The notes: generated by a model from the letters alone, not told the origin. A stretch of 64,000 nt of DNA from an uncultured Sulfurimonas sp. (GCF_963662755.1 NZ_OY759725.1:2059781-2123780); one strand, 5' to 3'; shown: positions 9,864-21,175, numbered from the stretch's first letter. Numbers and translations: made by a program.

Positions 9864-9941
9864 TTGCACTATTTGCGCTCAAACAAGAAACTCACATACT
9901 TTTAGTATGCTTCGCTTCTTCTTTGAACACAACTAGCACAA
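9864..9941. repeat. 78-nt imperfect hairpin in the 16S-23S spacer
   Basis: The two halves (about 9864-9902 and 9902-9941) are imperfect reverse complements meeting at the core CATAC-TTTTA-GTATG (9895-9909). Several mismatches are C opposite A on the + strand, which become G-U pairs on the - strand, so a - strand transcript would fold better. It starts 5 bases after tRNA-Ile. It is not a tRNA: no T-loop motif or anticodon arm can be drawn. What it does is unknown; a mobile palindromic element or a spacer-processing structure are the two options I would consider. Confidence 0.6.
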
Positions 9942-10024
9942 AAACAATGTTTCAAACTAAATATAAGTTCTTAACTATAAGAGTTTATATTTGGTTTTAA
10001 ACCAAAAAGTTCATTAAATTATAA

Positions 10025-10155
10025 TTGTTAAAGTCAACATATATAAAAGAGACAGAGATTGTTTACAATCAATGAATCAATTATATTAACTAAATAACTA
10101 CAATAAACAGTACTATCTGTTTGATGTATAAGTACATTAAACAAGGTAGTGAACG
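10025..10155 (+). repeat. Left arms of the 23S precursor processing stem
   Basis: Two blocks pair with sequence after 23S. Bases 10133-10155 are complementary to 13081-13103 over 23 positions with one wobble, and 10025-10038 are complementary to 13136-13149 over 14 positions without mismatch. Together they form a long two-part stem enclosing pre-23S rRNA. Read directly from the sequence; the RNase III role is established for this type of stem. Confidence 0.85.
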
Positions 10156-10165
10156 CAATATAGAA

Positions 10166-13052
<2,887 letters not shown>

Positions 13053-13080
13053 TACATATTCTTTAATTAGAATTACAATT

Positions 13081-13149
13081 CGTTCACTACCTTGTTTAGT
13101 GTATATAACATATACATAGAGTTATTTAGAACATTGTTGACTTTAACAA
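13081..13149 (+). repeat. Right arms of the 23S precursor processing stem
   Basis: Bases 13081-13103 and 13136-13149 pair with 10133-10155 and 10025-10038. The gap between the two helices is 32 bases here and 94 bases on the left side, so an asymmetric internal loop separates them. Located between 23S and 5S. Confidence 0.85.
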
Positions 13150-13248
13150 ATATACTTTAATGAGTATTCTCATTAAACACTCAATCGATTGACTCTTACA
13201 ATCATATTTGAGTATATCTACTTTATGTATGATATATTGATATGTGAT

Positions 13249-13368
13249 TGTCTAGGTGGCTATAGAGAGAGGGAAACGCCTGGCTCCATTCCGAACCCAG
13301 AAGCTAAGCCTCTCATCGCTGATAATACTGCACCTTTCAGGTGTGGGAACGTAGGTCGCTGCCTAGTT
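13249..13368 (+). rRNA. rrf: 5S ribosomal RNA
   Basis: A sequence of about 120 bases with the usual 5S core (CCATTCCGAACCCAGAAGCTAAG, 13287-13309). Helix I is closed by CTAGGTGGC near the 5' end and GCTGCCTAG near the 3' end. It follows 23S by about 195 bases with no tRNA between. A T-rich stretch follows, but no strong intrinsic terminator hairpin is visible. Confidence 0.93.
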
Positions 13369-13370
13369 GA

Positions 13371-13851
13371 TCATTTCTTACTTTTACTTCTTTATTTATC
13401 AATACAATAATCAAATTTAGCAATTATATTAATCAAAAATTTATCATAATGTCAAAGAAAGATTTAAATAGCATATAAAGTATTTTAAAACATCTTTTAA
13501 AGTTTTCTGTTTTCATGTTATGGTCTTTCATTTTCATCATTCTGTTCCTTCATATAATTTCAATTCTTATAATAATATAAAAACTTAAGGAATGGCTAGT
13601 AAAATAACTAAAGAACTCAGTCTCATTGAATAAGCGCAAAGCATTCATAGAGAGCGTGTTTGAAATAGCGATTACTAGATAATGATAACTTCTAAATTTA
13701 ATGACGGTGAAATTTTATCTGTTTTGGCATAGGCTAATTGTAATTGGATTAAGAATAATGATTTTAAAAATTACTGTTTAGCAAAAGTAAAGAAACCTTG
13801 GAATTAAGTTATAAAAAAAAGATTATACAATTGAGAGAGGTAGATAACAAC
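13371..13851. other. Gene-poor stretch after the rRNA operon, possible transposase debris
   Basis: About 480 A/T-rich bases without a clear gene. On the + strand one frame at about 13621-13677 reads NKRKAFIESVFEIAITR and then stops. Another frame at about 13685-13797 reads KFNDGEILSVLA, a stop, then about 22 further codons. These resemble, by eye only, the C-terminal KRxxIExVF and N-terminal FSDGEIL segments of DDE transposases, out of order and broken. A 35-codon ORF lies on the - strand and is listed separately. Confidence 0.35.
13433..13540 (-). CDS. Possible 35-residue hydrophobic/basic small protein
   Basis: The ATG at 13540 (followed by a second ATG) is preceded by AAGGA at a good distance, which is better ribosome-site quality than many real genes in this window. 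The product begins with basic residues (MMKMKDHNMKTENFKR) and continues with a hydrophobic segment (CFKILYMLFKSFFDIMINF). That shape resembles type I toxins and other small membrane peptides, but no family is recognised and chance is a serious alternative in A/T-rich DNA. Confidence 0.25.
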   Translation of the reverse strand: MMKMKDHNMKTENFKRCFKILYMLFKSFFDIMINF

Positions 13852-14808
13852 ATGTTAGATAAAATTACTAGATATCAAGGATGTTTAATAGGTCTTGCAG
13901 TAGGCGATGCTCTAGGTGCACCAATTCAATTTAAAAAAAGAGATACCTATGTACATGTAAGTGGTTATATCAGTGGTGGAAAGTTTAATTCTCAAAAGGG
14001 AGAATATACGGATGATACTTCTATGGCTTTATGTTTAGCCGATAGTCTCATAAACTCCAAAGGCTTTAATGCAAAAAATCAATTAGACACTTATGTTAGA
14101 TGGTTAAAAAATGGATATATGAGTACAAGAAAAAAAGCATATGATATTGGTATAACTATACTAAGATCTTTAACTTACTATACACGAACTGGGGAAATAG
14201 TTACTAATCTAAATCAGGAGAAAAATTCAGGTAATGGTTCACTTATGAGACTTGCACCAGTAGTAATGTTTTATGCTAATGATTTAGATAGTGCTGTTGC
14301 ATTCGCAGAAAAGAGTTCTCTTACAACTCATGCTTCGCCAATAGCAGTAGATGCTTGTAGATATTTTGCTTATTTTTTAACTCTTATTTTAAATGGTTCC
14401 CAAAAATCAGATCTGTTTAATAATGATAGTATTAAAGAAATGAAAAATTATTTTAAAGATAAACCTCTTCACCCAGAGATAGCAAAAATTGCTAATGGAA
14501 GTTATCTAAACAAAAATAGAGAGGATATTAAATCATCAGGTTATGTAGTGCATACCCTTGAAGCTGCTTTATGGGCATTTTATAATGGAATAACTTTTAA
14601 AGATACAATGCTCGAAGCAGTAAACCTTGGTGATGATGCTGATACCGTTGGTGCAGTTACTGGACAGTTAGCTGGCGCATATTATGGCCTTGATAATATA
14701 AACAATATATTTTTAGAAGAACTATTTAATAGAGAATTTATTTTAGATATGTCTGAAAAACTTTACACTCAAAGAGAAGGGAGTGTTAGAAATTTCGTGT
14801 CAGTCTGA
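13852..14808 (+). CDS. ADP-ribosylglycohydrolase family protein
   Basis: These metal-dependent hydrolases remove ADP-ribose from proteins or small molecules; DraG, which reactivates nitrogenase reductase, is the best-known member. Family marks are GLAVGDALGAPIQF near the N-terminus, GEYTDDTSMA (about residues 49-58, the metal-binding T-D-D) and GDDADTVGAVTGQLAGAYYG (about 260-279, the second metal-binding block). I chose the ATG at 13852, because GAGAGAGG lies just before it; an in-frame TTG at 13798 has no ribosome site. The product is 318 residues. No ADP-ribosyltransferase partner such as DraT is in the window, so the substrate is unknown. The gene stands alone between the rRNA operon and a convergent kinase gene. 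Confidence 0.88.
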   Translation: MLDKITRYQGCLIGLAVGDALGAPIQFKKRDTYVHVSGYISGGKFNSQKGEYTDDTSMALCLADSLINSKGFNAKNQLDTYVRWLKNGYMSTRKKAYDIGITILRSLTYYTRTGEIVTNLNQEKNSGNGSLMRLAPVVMFYANDLDSAVAFAEKSSLTTHASPIAVDACRYFAYFLTLILNGSQKSDLFNNDSIKEMKNYFKDKPLHPEIAKIANGSYLNKNREDIKSSGYVVHTLEAALWAFYNGITFKDTMLEAVNLGDDADTVGAVTGQLAGAYYGLDNINNIFLEELFNREFILDMSEKLYTQREGSVRNFVSV

Positions 14809-14831
14809 TAAAATACTATCAAGGACTGACA
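14798..14831. terminator. Hairpin between convergent genes, possible bidirectional terminator
   Basis: TGTCAGTC (14798-14805) pairs with GACTGACA (14824-14831), and TGATA (14806-14810) pairs with TATCA (14817-14821), with a 2-base bulge. The stem contains the stop codon of the ADP-ribosylglycohydrolase gene and lies 16 bases past the end of the convergent kinase gene. Neither side has a long T run, so termination strength is uncertain. Confidence 0.5.
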
Positions 14832-14846
14832 ATTAACGAAGGAATT

Positions 14847-16532
14847 TTAAACGTTATTTTCTAAATATTTTTTATAAAGTATAATTTCAAAACATGCACC
14901 GCTGTCTTTTATGTTTTTTGCAAGCAGGGTTCCTCTCATGTGTTCTTCTACTATGGTTTTAGACATATATAGTCCTAAGCCTGTCCCATTATGCTCATTT
15001 TTAGTTGTGAAGTATGGTTCAAATATTTTAGGTAGTACTTCTTGGGGGATGCCATTTCCATTATCTGAGACGGTGACTTTAATCTCTTTTTCATTCTCAG
15101 AAGTTTCTATTTTTATTAAAGGTTTGTTTATGCCTTTTGTTGTGAAAGCATCTAGTGCATTAACCAAGGTATTTAAAAATACTTGAGTAAATTCATTGCG
15201 AAAAATAGGATACGGTGTTTTGTTTTGATAGTTCTTTTCTACTTTTACACTATGATTTTCTAAACTTTTATGAACGATAGAGATAGCATTATCTATAGAT
15301 TCTTGAATAAGAATAGTCTCTTTGTTTTTTTCTGATTGAGAAAAATTTCTAAAGTCATCAATAGTTTGAGATAAATAAACAACCTGTTTGCTTATAAACT
15401 CTGCATTTTCTTTTAAGTTTTTTATGTCAATTGTCTCTAGCATTACATCTAAGAGAATGCTATCTGCACATAGTCCTATGGAAGTAAGTGGCTGACGCCA
15501 TTGATGTGCTATCATACTTATCATCTCTCCCATCGCAGCATGTCTAGTGTGCTGAAGTAGCATACTTTCTTTTTCTCGTCGTATTTTTATTTCATCTTTT
15601 AGTTTATGTTCGAGTTCTGTATTTGTATGTTTTAGCATCATCTCTTTAGAGATTTTTAACTCAAGTTCAGTAGAGAGTTTTTCACTTACACCTAAAAGTT
15701 CTTCTTCAAGTTGTTTTCTTTTACTAATGTCTGTATGAAAACCCGTTATTCTATATGCTTTTCCTTCTTCATTATAAAGTGCTTTTCCTCTATCTAAAAT
15801 CCACTTATAAGTTCCATCTTTACATTTTAAACGATGTTCATTGACATAGTAATCTGATTTTTTCTCAAGATGCGCATTTATATCTTGCATAGCTTTGTTC
15901 AAATCTTCAGGATGCACTCTTACAGACCACTCTTCAAACTTATTTTCTAGCTCTTCATCTTCATAACCCAACATTGCTTTCCATTGTTCTGAGAAATAAA
16001 TTTCATTGTTTTCAATATCCCAATCCCATAAACCATCTTGCGTAGCATCTATTGCAAGTTCTTTTTTTATATCTATGTTATTAAACTTATCATTCCAGTT
16101 TTTTAAACTAGAAACTATAAGCAGGTAAAGCTCATCATCTCTAAAAGGTTTATGTAAATAGTAAATGTTGTGATCAAGCTGAGATATAAGTTCTTTTACG
16201 GAATAATCAGAATACGCAGTAATGATTATGATGGCTATATCAGCATCTATCTTTCTTGTCTCTTTAGCAACATCTAAACCATGTTTTCCAGGTAGTCGCA
16301 TATCTAAGAGACAAAGAGGAAGTTTGTTCCCTGCTTTATAAAATTTTTCAAGTTCTTCTAAAAATTCTTCTCCCGTTTCAAAGGTTTTCAAGTCAAAAGA
16401 GTCTTCATCTTTTTTTTCTTCTAAATCTGAGAAAAAATCTAATCGTTTTCGTTTTGATGAACCAAGAATATTTTTATAAAGTTCAAGTATTACAGGTTCA
16501 TCATCTAGGGCAAATATAGTATTATTGTTCAT
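14847..16532 (-). CDS. Hybrid sensor kinase: receiver, PAS, histidine kinase
   Basis: This is a 561-residue soluble signalling protein. The receiver domain (1-145) has the acidic pocket at Asp10/11, the phosphoacceptor Asp77 (LCLLDMRLPG), Thr105 and Lys128 (LHKPF). A PAS domain follows (about 155-275, ending in the GFHTDISKRK transition to a coiled coil at 275-325). The HisKA domain has His343 in MIAHQWRQPL, and the ATPase domain has NALDAF (458), DNGNGI (490) and GTGLGLYM (517). There is no membrane segment. The start overlaps the upstream Cache kinase gene by 11 bases. With the receiver first, it probably accepts phosphate from that kinase and passes signal on, which is inference from context. 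Confidence 0.88.
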   Translation of the reverse strand: MNNNTIFALDDEPVILELYKNILGSSKRKRLDFFSDLEEKKDEDSFDLKTFETGEEFLEELEKFYKAGNKLPLCLLDMRLPGKHGLDVAKETRKIDADIAIIIITAYSDYSVKELISQLDHNIYYLHKPFRDDELYLLIVSSLKNWNDKFNNIDIKKELAIDATQDGLWDWDIENNEIYFSEQWKAMLGYEDEELENKFEEWSVRVHPEDLNKAMQDINAHLEKKSDYYVNEHRLKCKDGTYKWILDRGKALYNEEGKAYRITGFHTDISKRKQLEEELLGVSEKLSTELELKISKEMMLKHTNTELEHKLKDEIKIRREKESMLLQHTRHAAMGEMISMIAHQWRQPLTSIGLCADSILLDVMLETIDIKNLKENAEFISKQVVYLSQTIDDFRNFSQSEKNKETILIQESIDNAISIVHKSLENHSVKVEKNYQNKTPYPIFRNEFTQVFLNTLVNALDAFTTKGINKPLIKIETSENEKEIKVTVSDNGNGIPQEVLPKIFEPYFTTKNEHNGTGLGLYMSKTIVEEHMRGTLLAKNIKDSGACFEIILYKKYLENNV

Positions 16533-18807
16533 CTTGATTTATTCCTATTTCTATGGATATTGTAGCTCCAGTTTCTAAACCTTTACTTTGTATCTGAATT
16601 TTACCTTTATGAGTATTTAAAAAGTTGTTAAAGGCATGAAGACCAAGTCCATGACCACCTTTTTTTGTAGTAAAACCTGCTTTAAATATTTTTGGTAAAT
16701 TCTCTGCCGTTGCACCTAAGCCATTGTCTGATATTGTTATTTTTATTACGTTGTCTTTTTTAGTTGCCAAGATGCTTATTTTACCACTATTTTTTTGTTG
16801 GCTCTCTTCAATGGATTCAATTGCATTTTTAAGTACATTATTGATACCACTATGAAATTGAAATTTCATAGTATCTATCTCAAGTGACTCTAAACAATCA
16901 AACCTCATATCTATGTGTTTATTTAGACAAGTATCGTGATAATCTTCAACTAATGTTTCAATCATATAGCGAATATCAAAGTGTTGTATATAATTTTTTG
17001 AAGCTGCATTGCTATCATTAAAAACATCTTGTTGATGTCTTATTGATTCTACTGAGTGATCTTTAATATTTTGTATATCAGTTGTTATCTCTTGTATTTC
17101 ACTAAACATATCATTGCTTATAGCATTGTCAAATTTATCAATAAAATTTTCAAGCTCCTCTTTTTGAGGCGTTGTAGCAGCACTTGAATCTATAAGTTTT
17201 TGTAGCTTTTTAAAACCTAATGTTGAGTTTTTAAGTGCTAACAATACATCTTTCATCAATCTGATTTTCGCATCTAGCATAGTTAGAGAGTTTCCAACAT
17301 TATGTAAATAACTACTTGCACTTTCAAAAAGTCCTGAACGGTAAGCTATTTCAGCATCTTTTTCTGCTGTTTTTTCACGTATTTGTGCTTGGATATAGTC
17401 ATTTGTTCTTTCGTCAAGTTCTTTACTAAGTTTATTGAAGTTTTGACTTAGCTGATCAACTTCATATATGCCCGAATTAGAATCGATTTGACTATCTGTT
17501 TTTGTGCCTAAATCTTTTGTAAGTATAGACAATTGATGTATAGGTTTTGAAATTCTAGATGCAACTGTTTTTGACTTTTTTGATAAGAAAAGAAAAAAGA
17601 CAACATAGAAAAGTACCATTAAAAATATAATAATATATCCAATATTGTCAATTTGTATTTTAAGTTTATGTATTGACTCAAAGAGAACAGATTTATTTAG
17701 AAGAATCATAAGTCTCCATCCAGTTTCTGGGACTATTTTTTGTGTAATAATGTACTCTTCCCCATTAATCATAATCTCAATTAAATCACTTTTAGTAGTA
17801 AAAAAAGATTCTATTTGCTTGCGAATTGTCATATTAGGAGTTTTTAGAATATTATACTCTTGAGGCTTTTCTATGGTTGTTTTAATAGCATCTTCATATA
17901 TATGCTCTTTTAACTCTTTGAGATTAAAAATTTTCTCTATACGCTCTGGCATTGCTAAAATCATTCCGTTAGCATCAAGCATAAAAGCACTTCCTTGCCA
18001 CGGTAAGTCAAGATTTAAAATATTGCGTATAAAAGAATCTATGGTTACATCTAGTCCACTTACACCCTCTAAAAAATCACCATTGTAAATAGGAACAATG
18101 TTTGAGAGCATCCATCCTTGACCGGCTGGATCAAGGTAAGCGCTTGTCCATACACGACCTCTGTTAGGATTGTGAGCGGCATCTGCTAGATAATAAAAGT
18201 TATAATCTATCATATGTAAATTTGGGCCATATTGGGCAGGAGAATCTTTCATAAAAGGATAGAGACGATTTAAATCATCATAAGTATTATAATAAGCTTG
18301 TGTAATGATTGGATATATATCTACTATATCTTTCATTAGAGGGTCTATTACTTCGCTACATTTAGTTTTTAGTTTTTCTTTTTCACCTAAGGGGGTTGTG
18401 CTAGCATAATAGATAGAACTTCCACCGTTATCGATTGCTTTGTAATATGAACCGTTTTCATGAACAGCAAAGCTTGGTTCGCCATTTGGTAAGACGCATT
18501 GTGTAGATTTTGCAAATCTTTCATGGTCGTGTTGCATCATTAAGGCAAGATTAGAAACATCTTGAAGTTGATGCTCAATCTGTTGAGCTTCTCTTTTTGT
18601 GATTTCTTGCAAGTTTTTACTTGCTTCCATAAAGAGCATTTCTTGACTTTTTTGGGTAATAAAATAACTTACTCCAAAATAAAGTAGTAAAAGTATAACT
18701 TCAATGGTAAATATAGGAATAAGTGAACTTGATAAATAATTTTTATAAATCACTCTGTGTATAGAGTTTGAGTTTTCTGTGAATTTCATCATTAAGCAAA
18801 TGTCCAT
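16522..18807 (-). CDS. Membrane sensor histidine kinase with periplasmic Cache domain
   Basis: The 761-residue protein has a membrane segment near residues 27-50, a large periplasmic dCache-type sensor (about 51-387; VWTSAYLDPAGQGWMLSNIV at 219-238 is a typical Cache strand pattern), and a second membrane segment at 388-409. A HAMP-like linker follows, then a helical region and an ATPase domain (NVLKNAIESI, DNGLGA, GGHGLGLHAF). The classic HisKA motif is absent; the likely phosphoacceptor is His502 in YLHNVGNSL, an H-box variant. Cache domains bind small ligands such as amino acids or organic acids, but the ligand cannot be read off. The start may be Met1, Met6 or Met7; no strong ribosome site separates them. 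It overlaps the downstream receiver-kinase gene by 11 bases. Confidence 0.85.
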   Translation of the reverse strand: MDICLMMKFTENSNSIHRVIYKNYLSSSLIPIFTIEVILLLLYFGVSYFITQKSQEMLFMEASKNLQEITKREAQQIEHQLQDVSNLALMMQHDHERFAKSTQCVLPNGEPSFAVHENGSYYKAIDNGGSSIYYASTTPLGEKEKLKTKCSEVIDPLMKDIVDIYPIITQAYYNTYDDLNRLYPFMKDSPAQYGPNLHMIDYNFYYLADAAHNPNRGRVWTSAYLDPAGQGWMLSNIVPIYNGDFLEGVSGLDVTIDSFIRNILNLDLPWQGSAFMLDANGMILAMPERIEKIFNLKELKEHIYEDAIKTTIEKPQEYNILKTPNMTIRKQIESFFTTKSDLIEIMINGEEYIITQKIVPETGWRLMILLNKSVLFESIHKLKIQIDNIGYIIIFLMVLFYVVFFLFLSKKSKTVASRISKPIHQLSILTKDLGTKTDSQIDSNSGIYEVDQLSQNFNKLSKELDERTNDYIQAQIREKTAEKDAEIAYRSGLFESASSYLHNVGNSLTMLDAKIRLMKDVLLALKNSTLGFKKLQKLIDSSAATTPQKEELENFIDKFDNAISNDMFSEIQEITTDIQNIKDHSVESIRHQQDVFNDSNAASKNYIQHFDIRYMIETLVEDYHDTCLNKHIDMRFDCLESLEIDTMKFQFHSGINNVLKNAIESIEESQQKNSGKISILATKKDNVIKITISDNGLGATAENLPKIFKAGFTTKKGGHGLGLHAFNNFLNTHKGKIQIQSKGLETGATISIEIGINQDEQ

Positions 18808-18926
18808 TTTAAAAATTTTATACGATATTGTAATACATCATAGTTGCATATGTGTTGCAATTATGAAATTTTTTAAAATGAGAGCTAAGTTTTTTACAAA
18901 AGTTTGGTTTTTGAGTAGTTTAGTAG

Positions 18927-19091
18927 TTAGATATTTTGTCTTAAAGAGTCTTTTTCAACTTCAAAAAGTTCACCATTTTCATCTTCTACAAGAGCTGTAG
19001 CTTTTCCATCTTCTGTGAATATAGTTATGATTTTTACTTGAGTATCGTTGTATGTGTAAATATCTGATTCAGAATTATTTCTATGTGGCAT
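18927..19091 (-). CDS. Small acidic protein, 54 residues (function unknown)
   Basis: The ATG at 19091 is preceded by AAAGGA at suitable distance, and the frame runs to a TAA at 18927-18929. The product is acidic (TEDGKATALVEDENGELFEV in the middle) with a pattern that suggests a small beta-sheet domain; there is no signal peptide or membrane segment. I recognise no family. It lies upstream of the Cache kinase with 119 bases between and is divergent from a small membrane protein gene. The ribosome site and protein-like composition support it as real. Confidence 0.6.
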   Translation of the reverse strand: MPHRNNSESDIYTYNDTQVKIITIFTEDGKATALVEDENGELFEVEKDSLRQNI

Positions 19092-19193
19092 ATTTTTTCC
19101 TTTAAATCTCTATATAAAATATATTTAGTAGCCTATCGTAATAGAACTGCAATAGCGTTAAAATTTGATATACTGTGATGATTTTAAAAGAAA

Positions 19194-19514
19194 ATGTTTC
19201 TTAAAGGTTTAAATGTGGATAGTGAAATAGTATATTCTGGAGTAGGTATAGTTATATTTATCATAATCATAATTATGACTATGCGCAGTAATGTTGTAGA
19301 AATTGTGCAAAGTAAAGAAGAAAAAAGAGCAGATATCCTAAACGGATACAAGCAAGAACTTCAAGATGCACTAGAACTTCTAGGAGATGATGCCGATGCA
19401 AGAGTTGCAAAAAAGAGTGAACTTTTAAAAAAGTTTTCTCATGAGTTGTCTTTAAATATATTTTTTGATAAAGATGAATTAAGAGAGATTATCTTAGAAC
19501 TATCAAAAGAGTAA
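19194..19514 (+). CDS. Small single-pass membrane protein (function unknown)
   Basis: A 106-residue protein with one strongly hydrophobic segment (about residues 13-29, VYSGVGIVIFIIIIIMTM) followed by a charged helical cytoplasmic part with coiled-coil character. No domain is recognised. The ribosome site is weak. It ends 4 bases before the ung start, so the two are probably co-transcribed, but a functional tie to DNA repair is not suggested by the sequence. Confidence 0.6.
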   Translation: MFLKGLNVDSEIVYSGVGIVIFIIIIIMTMRSNVVEIVQSKEEKRADILNGYKQELQDALELLGDDADARVAKKSELLKKFSHELSLNIFFDKDELREIILELSKE

Positions 19515-19518
19515 AAGA

Positions 19519-20184
19519 ATGTTTTTAAATGAAGAGTGGTTAAAACTTTTGTCATCTCAGATGCAAGAGAGATATTTTAAAAAGTTACAAGAGTTTGTAG
19601 ATGCAGAGTATGCTTCAAAAACTATATATCCAAAATATGAAAATATTTTTAGAGCTTTTAACTTAATATCTCCACAAAATGTAAAAGTAGTTATTATTGG
19701 TCAAGATCCATATCATGGAGAAAAACAAGCTAATGGTCTTGCTTTTTCTGTTTGTGATGAGTGTAAAATTCCACCATCTTTGAGAAATATATTTAGTGAG
19801 TTGGTTGATGATATGGGCTGTAAAAATCCAAGCTGTGGAAATCTCACAAAATGGGCAGAGCAGGGTGTTTTACTAATAAATAGCGTTTTAACGGTAGAAA
19901 AAGCAAAACCAAATTCTCATAAAGCAAAAGGCTGGGAGAAATTTAGTGACTTTGTTATAAAAAAACTTGCATCTGAGTATGAACACATAGTTTTTGTTTT
20001 ATGGGGAAATCCCTCGCATAAAAAAGAAAAACTCATAGATGCATCTGGGCATCTAATCTTAAAAGCTCCACACCCTTCGCCTCTTTCTTCATACAGAGGT
20101 TTTTTTGGCTCAAAACCATTTTCAAAGTCAAATGAGTACTTAAAATCTTATGGTAAATCTGAGATTAGTTGGTGCTTACCTTAA
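19519..20184 (+). CDS. ung: Uracil-DNA glycosylase (family 1)
   Basis: Ung removes uracil from DNA as the first step of base excision repair. The water-activating motif GQDPYH is at residues 61-66 (catalytic Asp63), and the minor-groove/leucine-loop motif HPSPLSSYRG starts at His185. AFSV, which stacks against uracil, is at 75-78. The 221-residue length is standard. The 3' end overlaps the convergent nuclease gene by 20 bases. Confidence 0.96.
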   Translation: MFLNEEWLKLLSSQMQERYFKKLQEFVDAEYASKTIYPKYENIFRAFNLISPQNVKVVIIGQDPYHGEKQANGLAFSVCDECKIPPSLRNIFSELVDDMGCKNPSCGNLTKWAEQGVLLINSVLTVEKAKPNSHKAKGWEKFSDFVIKKLASEYEHIVFVLWGNPSHKKEKLIDASGHLILKAPHPSPLSSYRGFFGSKPFSKSNEYLKSYGKSEISWCLP

Positions 20185-21175
20185 ACTTTGCCATAACAGG
20201 TAGATGGTCTGAGTAACCTTTACCTTTATGTTTTTGAATTCTCCCACGAGAAACTTCCCATCTATAAATTTGATTTTTTTTAAAGAGATAACTTTTATCT
20301 AAGTTTGTGATGGAGTTGTAAACATAAGAGATGCCATGCTTGTTTAGTAAAGCTTGAGAGATTATGATATTGTCAAGTGCTTCTTTTTGACCTTTATATA
20401 TATAAGAGTATCTTTTAGCTTTTTGTGTGTCATACCAAAGGTTATAAAAGTTCTCTTTTTCATACTTTACATCTTTTGCTTTTGTGGTTTGCTTTAGGGT
20501 TTTTAAAACGTGATTTATTCCCGTTTTTCCATTTGTATCATTATGTTTTCTTATGTTTTTAAATTTTATGTATTCTTCATAGTCGGAGTTAAAATCCCCA
20601 AGTAAGATGATATTTTTATCGTGTCCTATTTCAGAAATTCTATCTCTTAAGATTTTAGCTGATCTTATTCGCATACTCTCAGCCCCAGACTTAGCTTTCC
20701 AATGATTTACAAACATATAAAAATCATTGCCATCTATGTTGAATTTTGATTCTAAAATATTTCTGTATTTATATGATGAAGTTACTTGTAACTCTTTTGC
20801 GTAAACAAAGGGGTATTTGCTTAAAAAAGCAACATTTATAGCTGTGTTTTTTTTATCTGCAATTTTAAAATATTGATAATATAAACCAGATTGTTTTAGT
20901 GTAAATCTTAAATCTTTTAGTGCTTGAAGCGAGTGAATTTCTTGAAGTGCTATGATGTCTGCATCTATCTCTTTAATGACTTTTGAGATATTTTGTAGTT
21001 TTATCTTATATGTTTTTAAGTTCCAATTTGATTGTGTATTTGGTTTATACTCTTTGTGTTTGTAGCCTTTTTTTTCTAAATCAAAAAGATTTTCTACATT
21101 GTAAGTTGCTATTTTTATCATTTTATCTCCAAAGAGTGCAGAAAAAAAAAGCATTAGAAGTAAGAGTGACTTCAC
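20165..21175 (-). CDS. Secreted endonuclease/exonuclease/phosphatase-family nuclease
   Basis: The 336-residue protein starts with a signal peptide (KSLLLLMLFFSALFG, cleavage near residue 17). The EEP fold follows with NVENLF (metal-binding Asn/Glu), ALQEI, NHWKAK (catalytic His region), LGDFNSD and SDHLP at the C-terminus. These are all five classic motifs, so a divalent-metal phosphodiesterase acting on DNA, RNA or phospholipid is likely, outside the cytoplasm. The start is GTG at 21175, sharing one base with the TAG stop of the upstream peptidase gene (TAGTG), which implies coupled translation. It could feed on extracellular DNA, but that is inference. Confidence 0.85.
   Translation of the reverse strand: MKSLLLLMLFFSALFGDKMIKIATYNVENLFDLEKKGYKHKEYKPNTQSNWNLKTYKIKLQNISKVIKEIDADIIALQEIHSLQALKDLRFTLKQSGLYYQYFKIADKKNTAINVAFLSKYPFVYAKELQVTSSYKYRNILESKFNIDGNDFYMFVNHWKAKSGAESMRIRSAKILRDRISEIGHDKNIILLGDFNSDYEEYIKFKNIRKHNDTNGKTGINHVLKTLKQTTKAKDVKYEKENFYNLWYDTQKAKRYSYIYKGQKEALDNIIISQALLNKHGISYVYNSITNLDKSYLFKKNQIYRWEVSRGRIQKHKGKGYSDHLPVMAKFKVSTN

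Noticed and set aside
9860..10160. A hidden tRNA-Ala in the 16S-23S spacer
   Set aside because: No acceptor, T-loop or TGC anticodon can be aligned; the tRNA-sized structure there is a simple long hairpin.
13189..13410. A 73-codon frame across the 5S gene
   Set aside because: It covers the entire 5S rRNA and its flanks, so it is not coding.
13798..13851. Extended N-terminus of the ADP-ribosylglycohydrolase from a TTG
   Set aside because: The added residues match no family sequence and lack a ribosome site, while the ATG at 13852 has GAGAGAGG before it.
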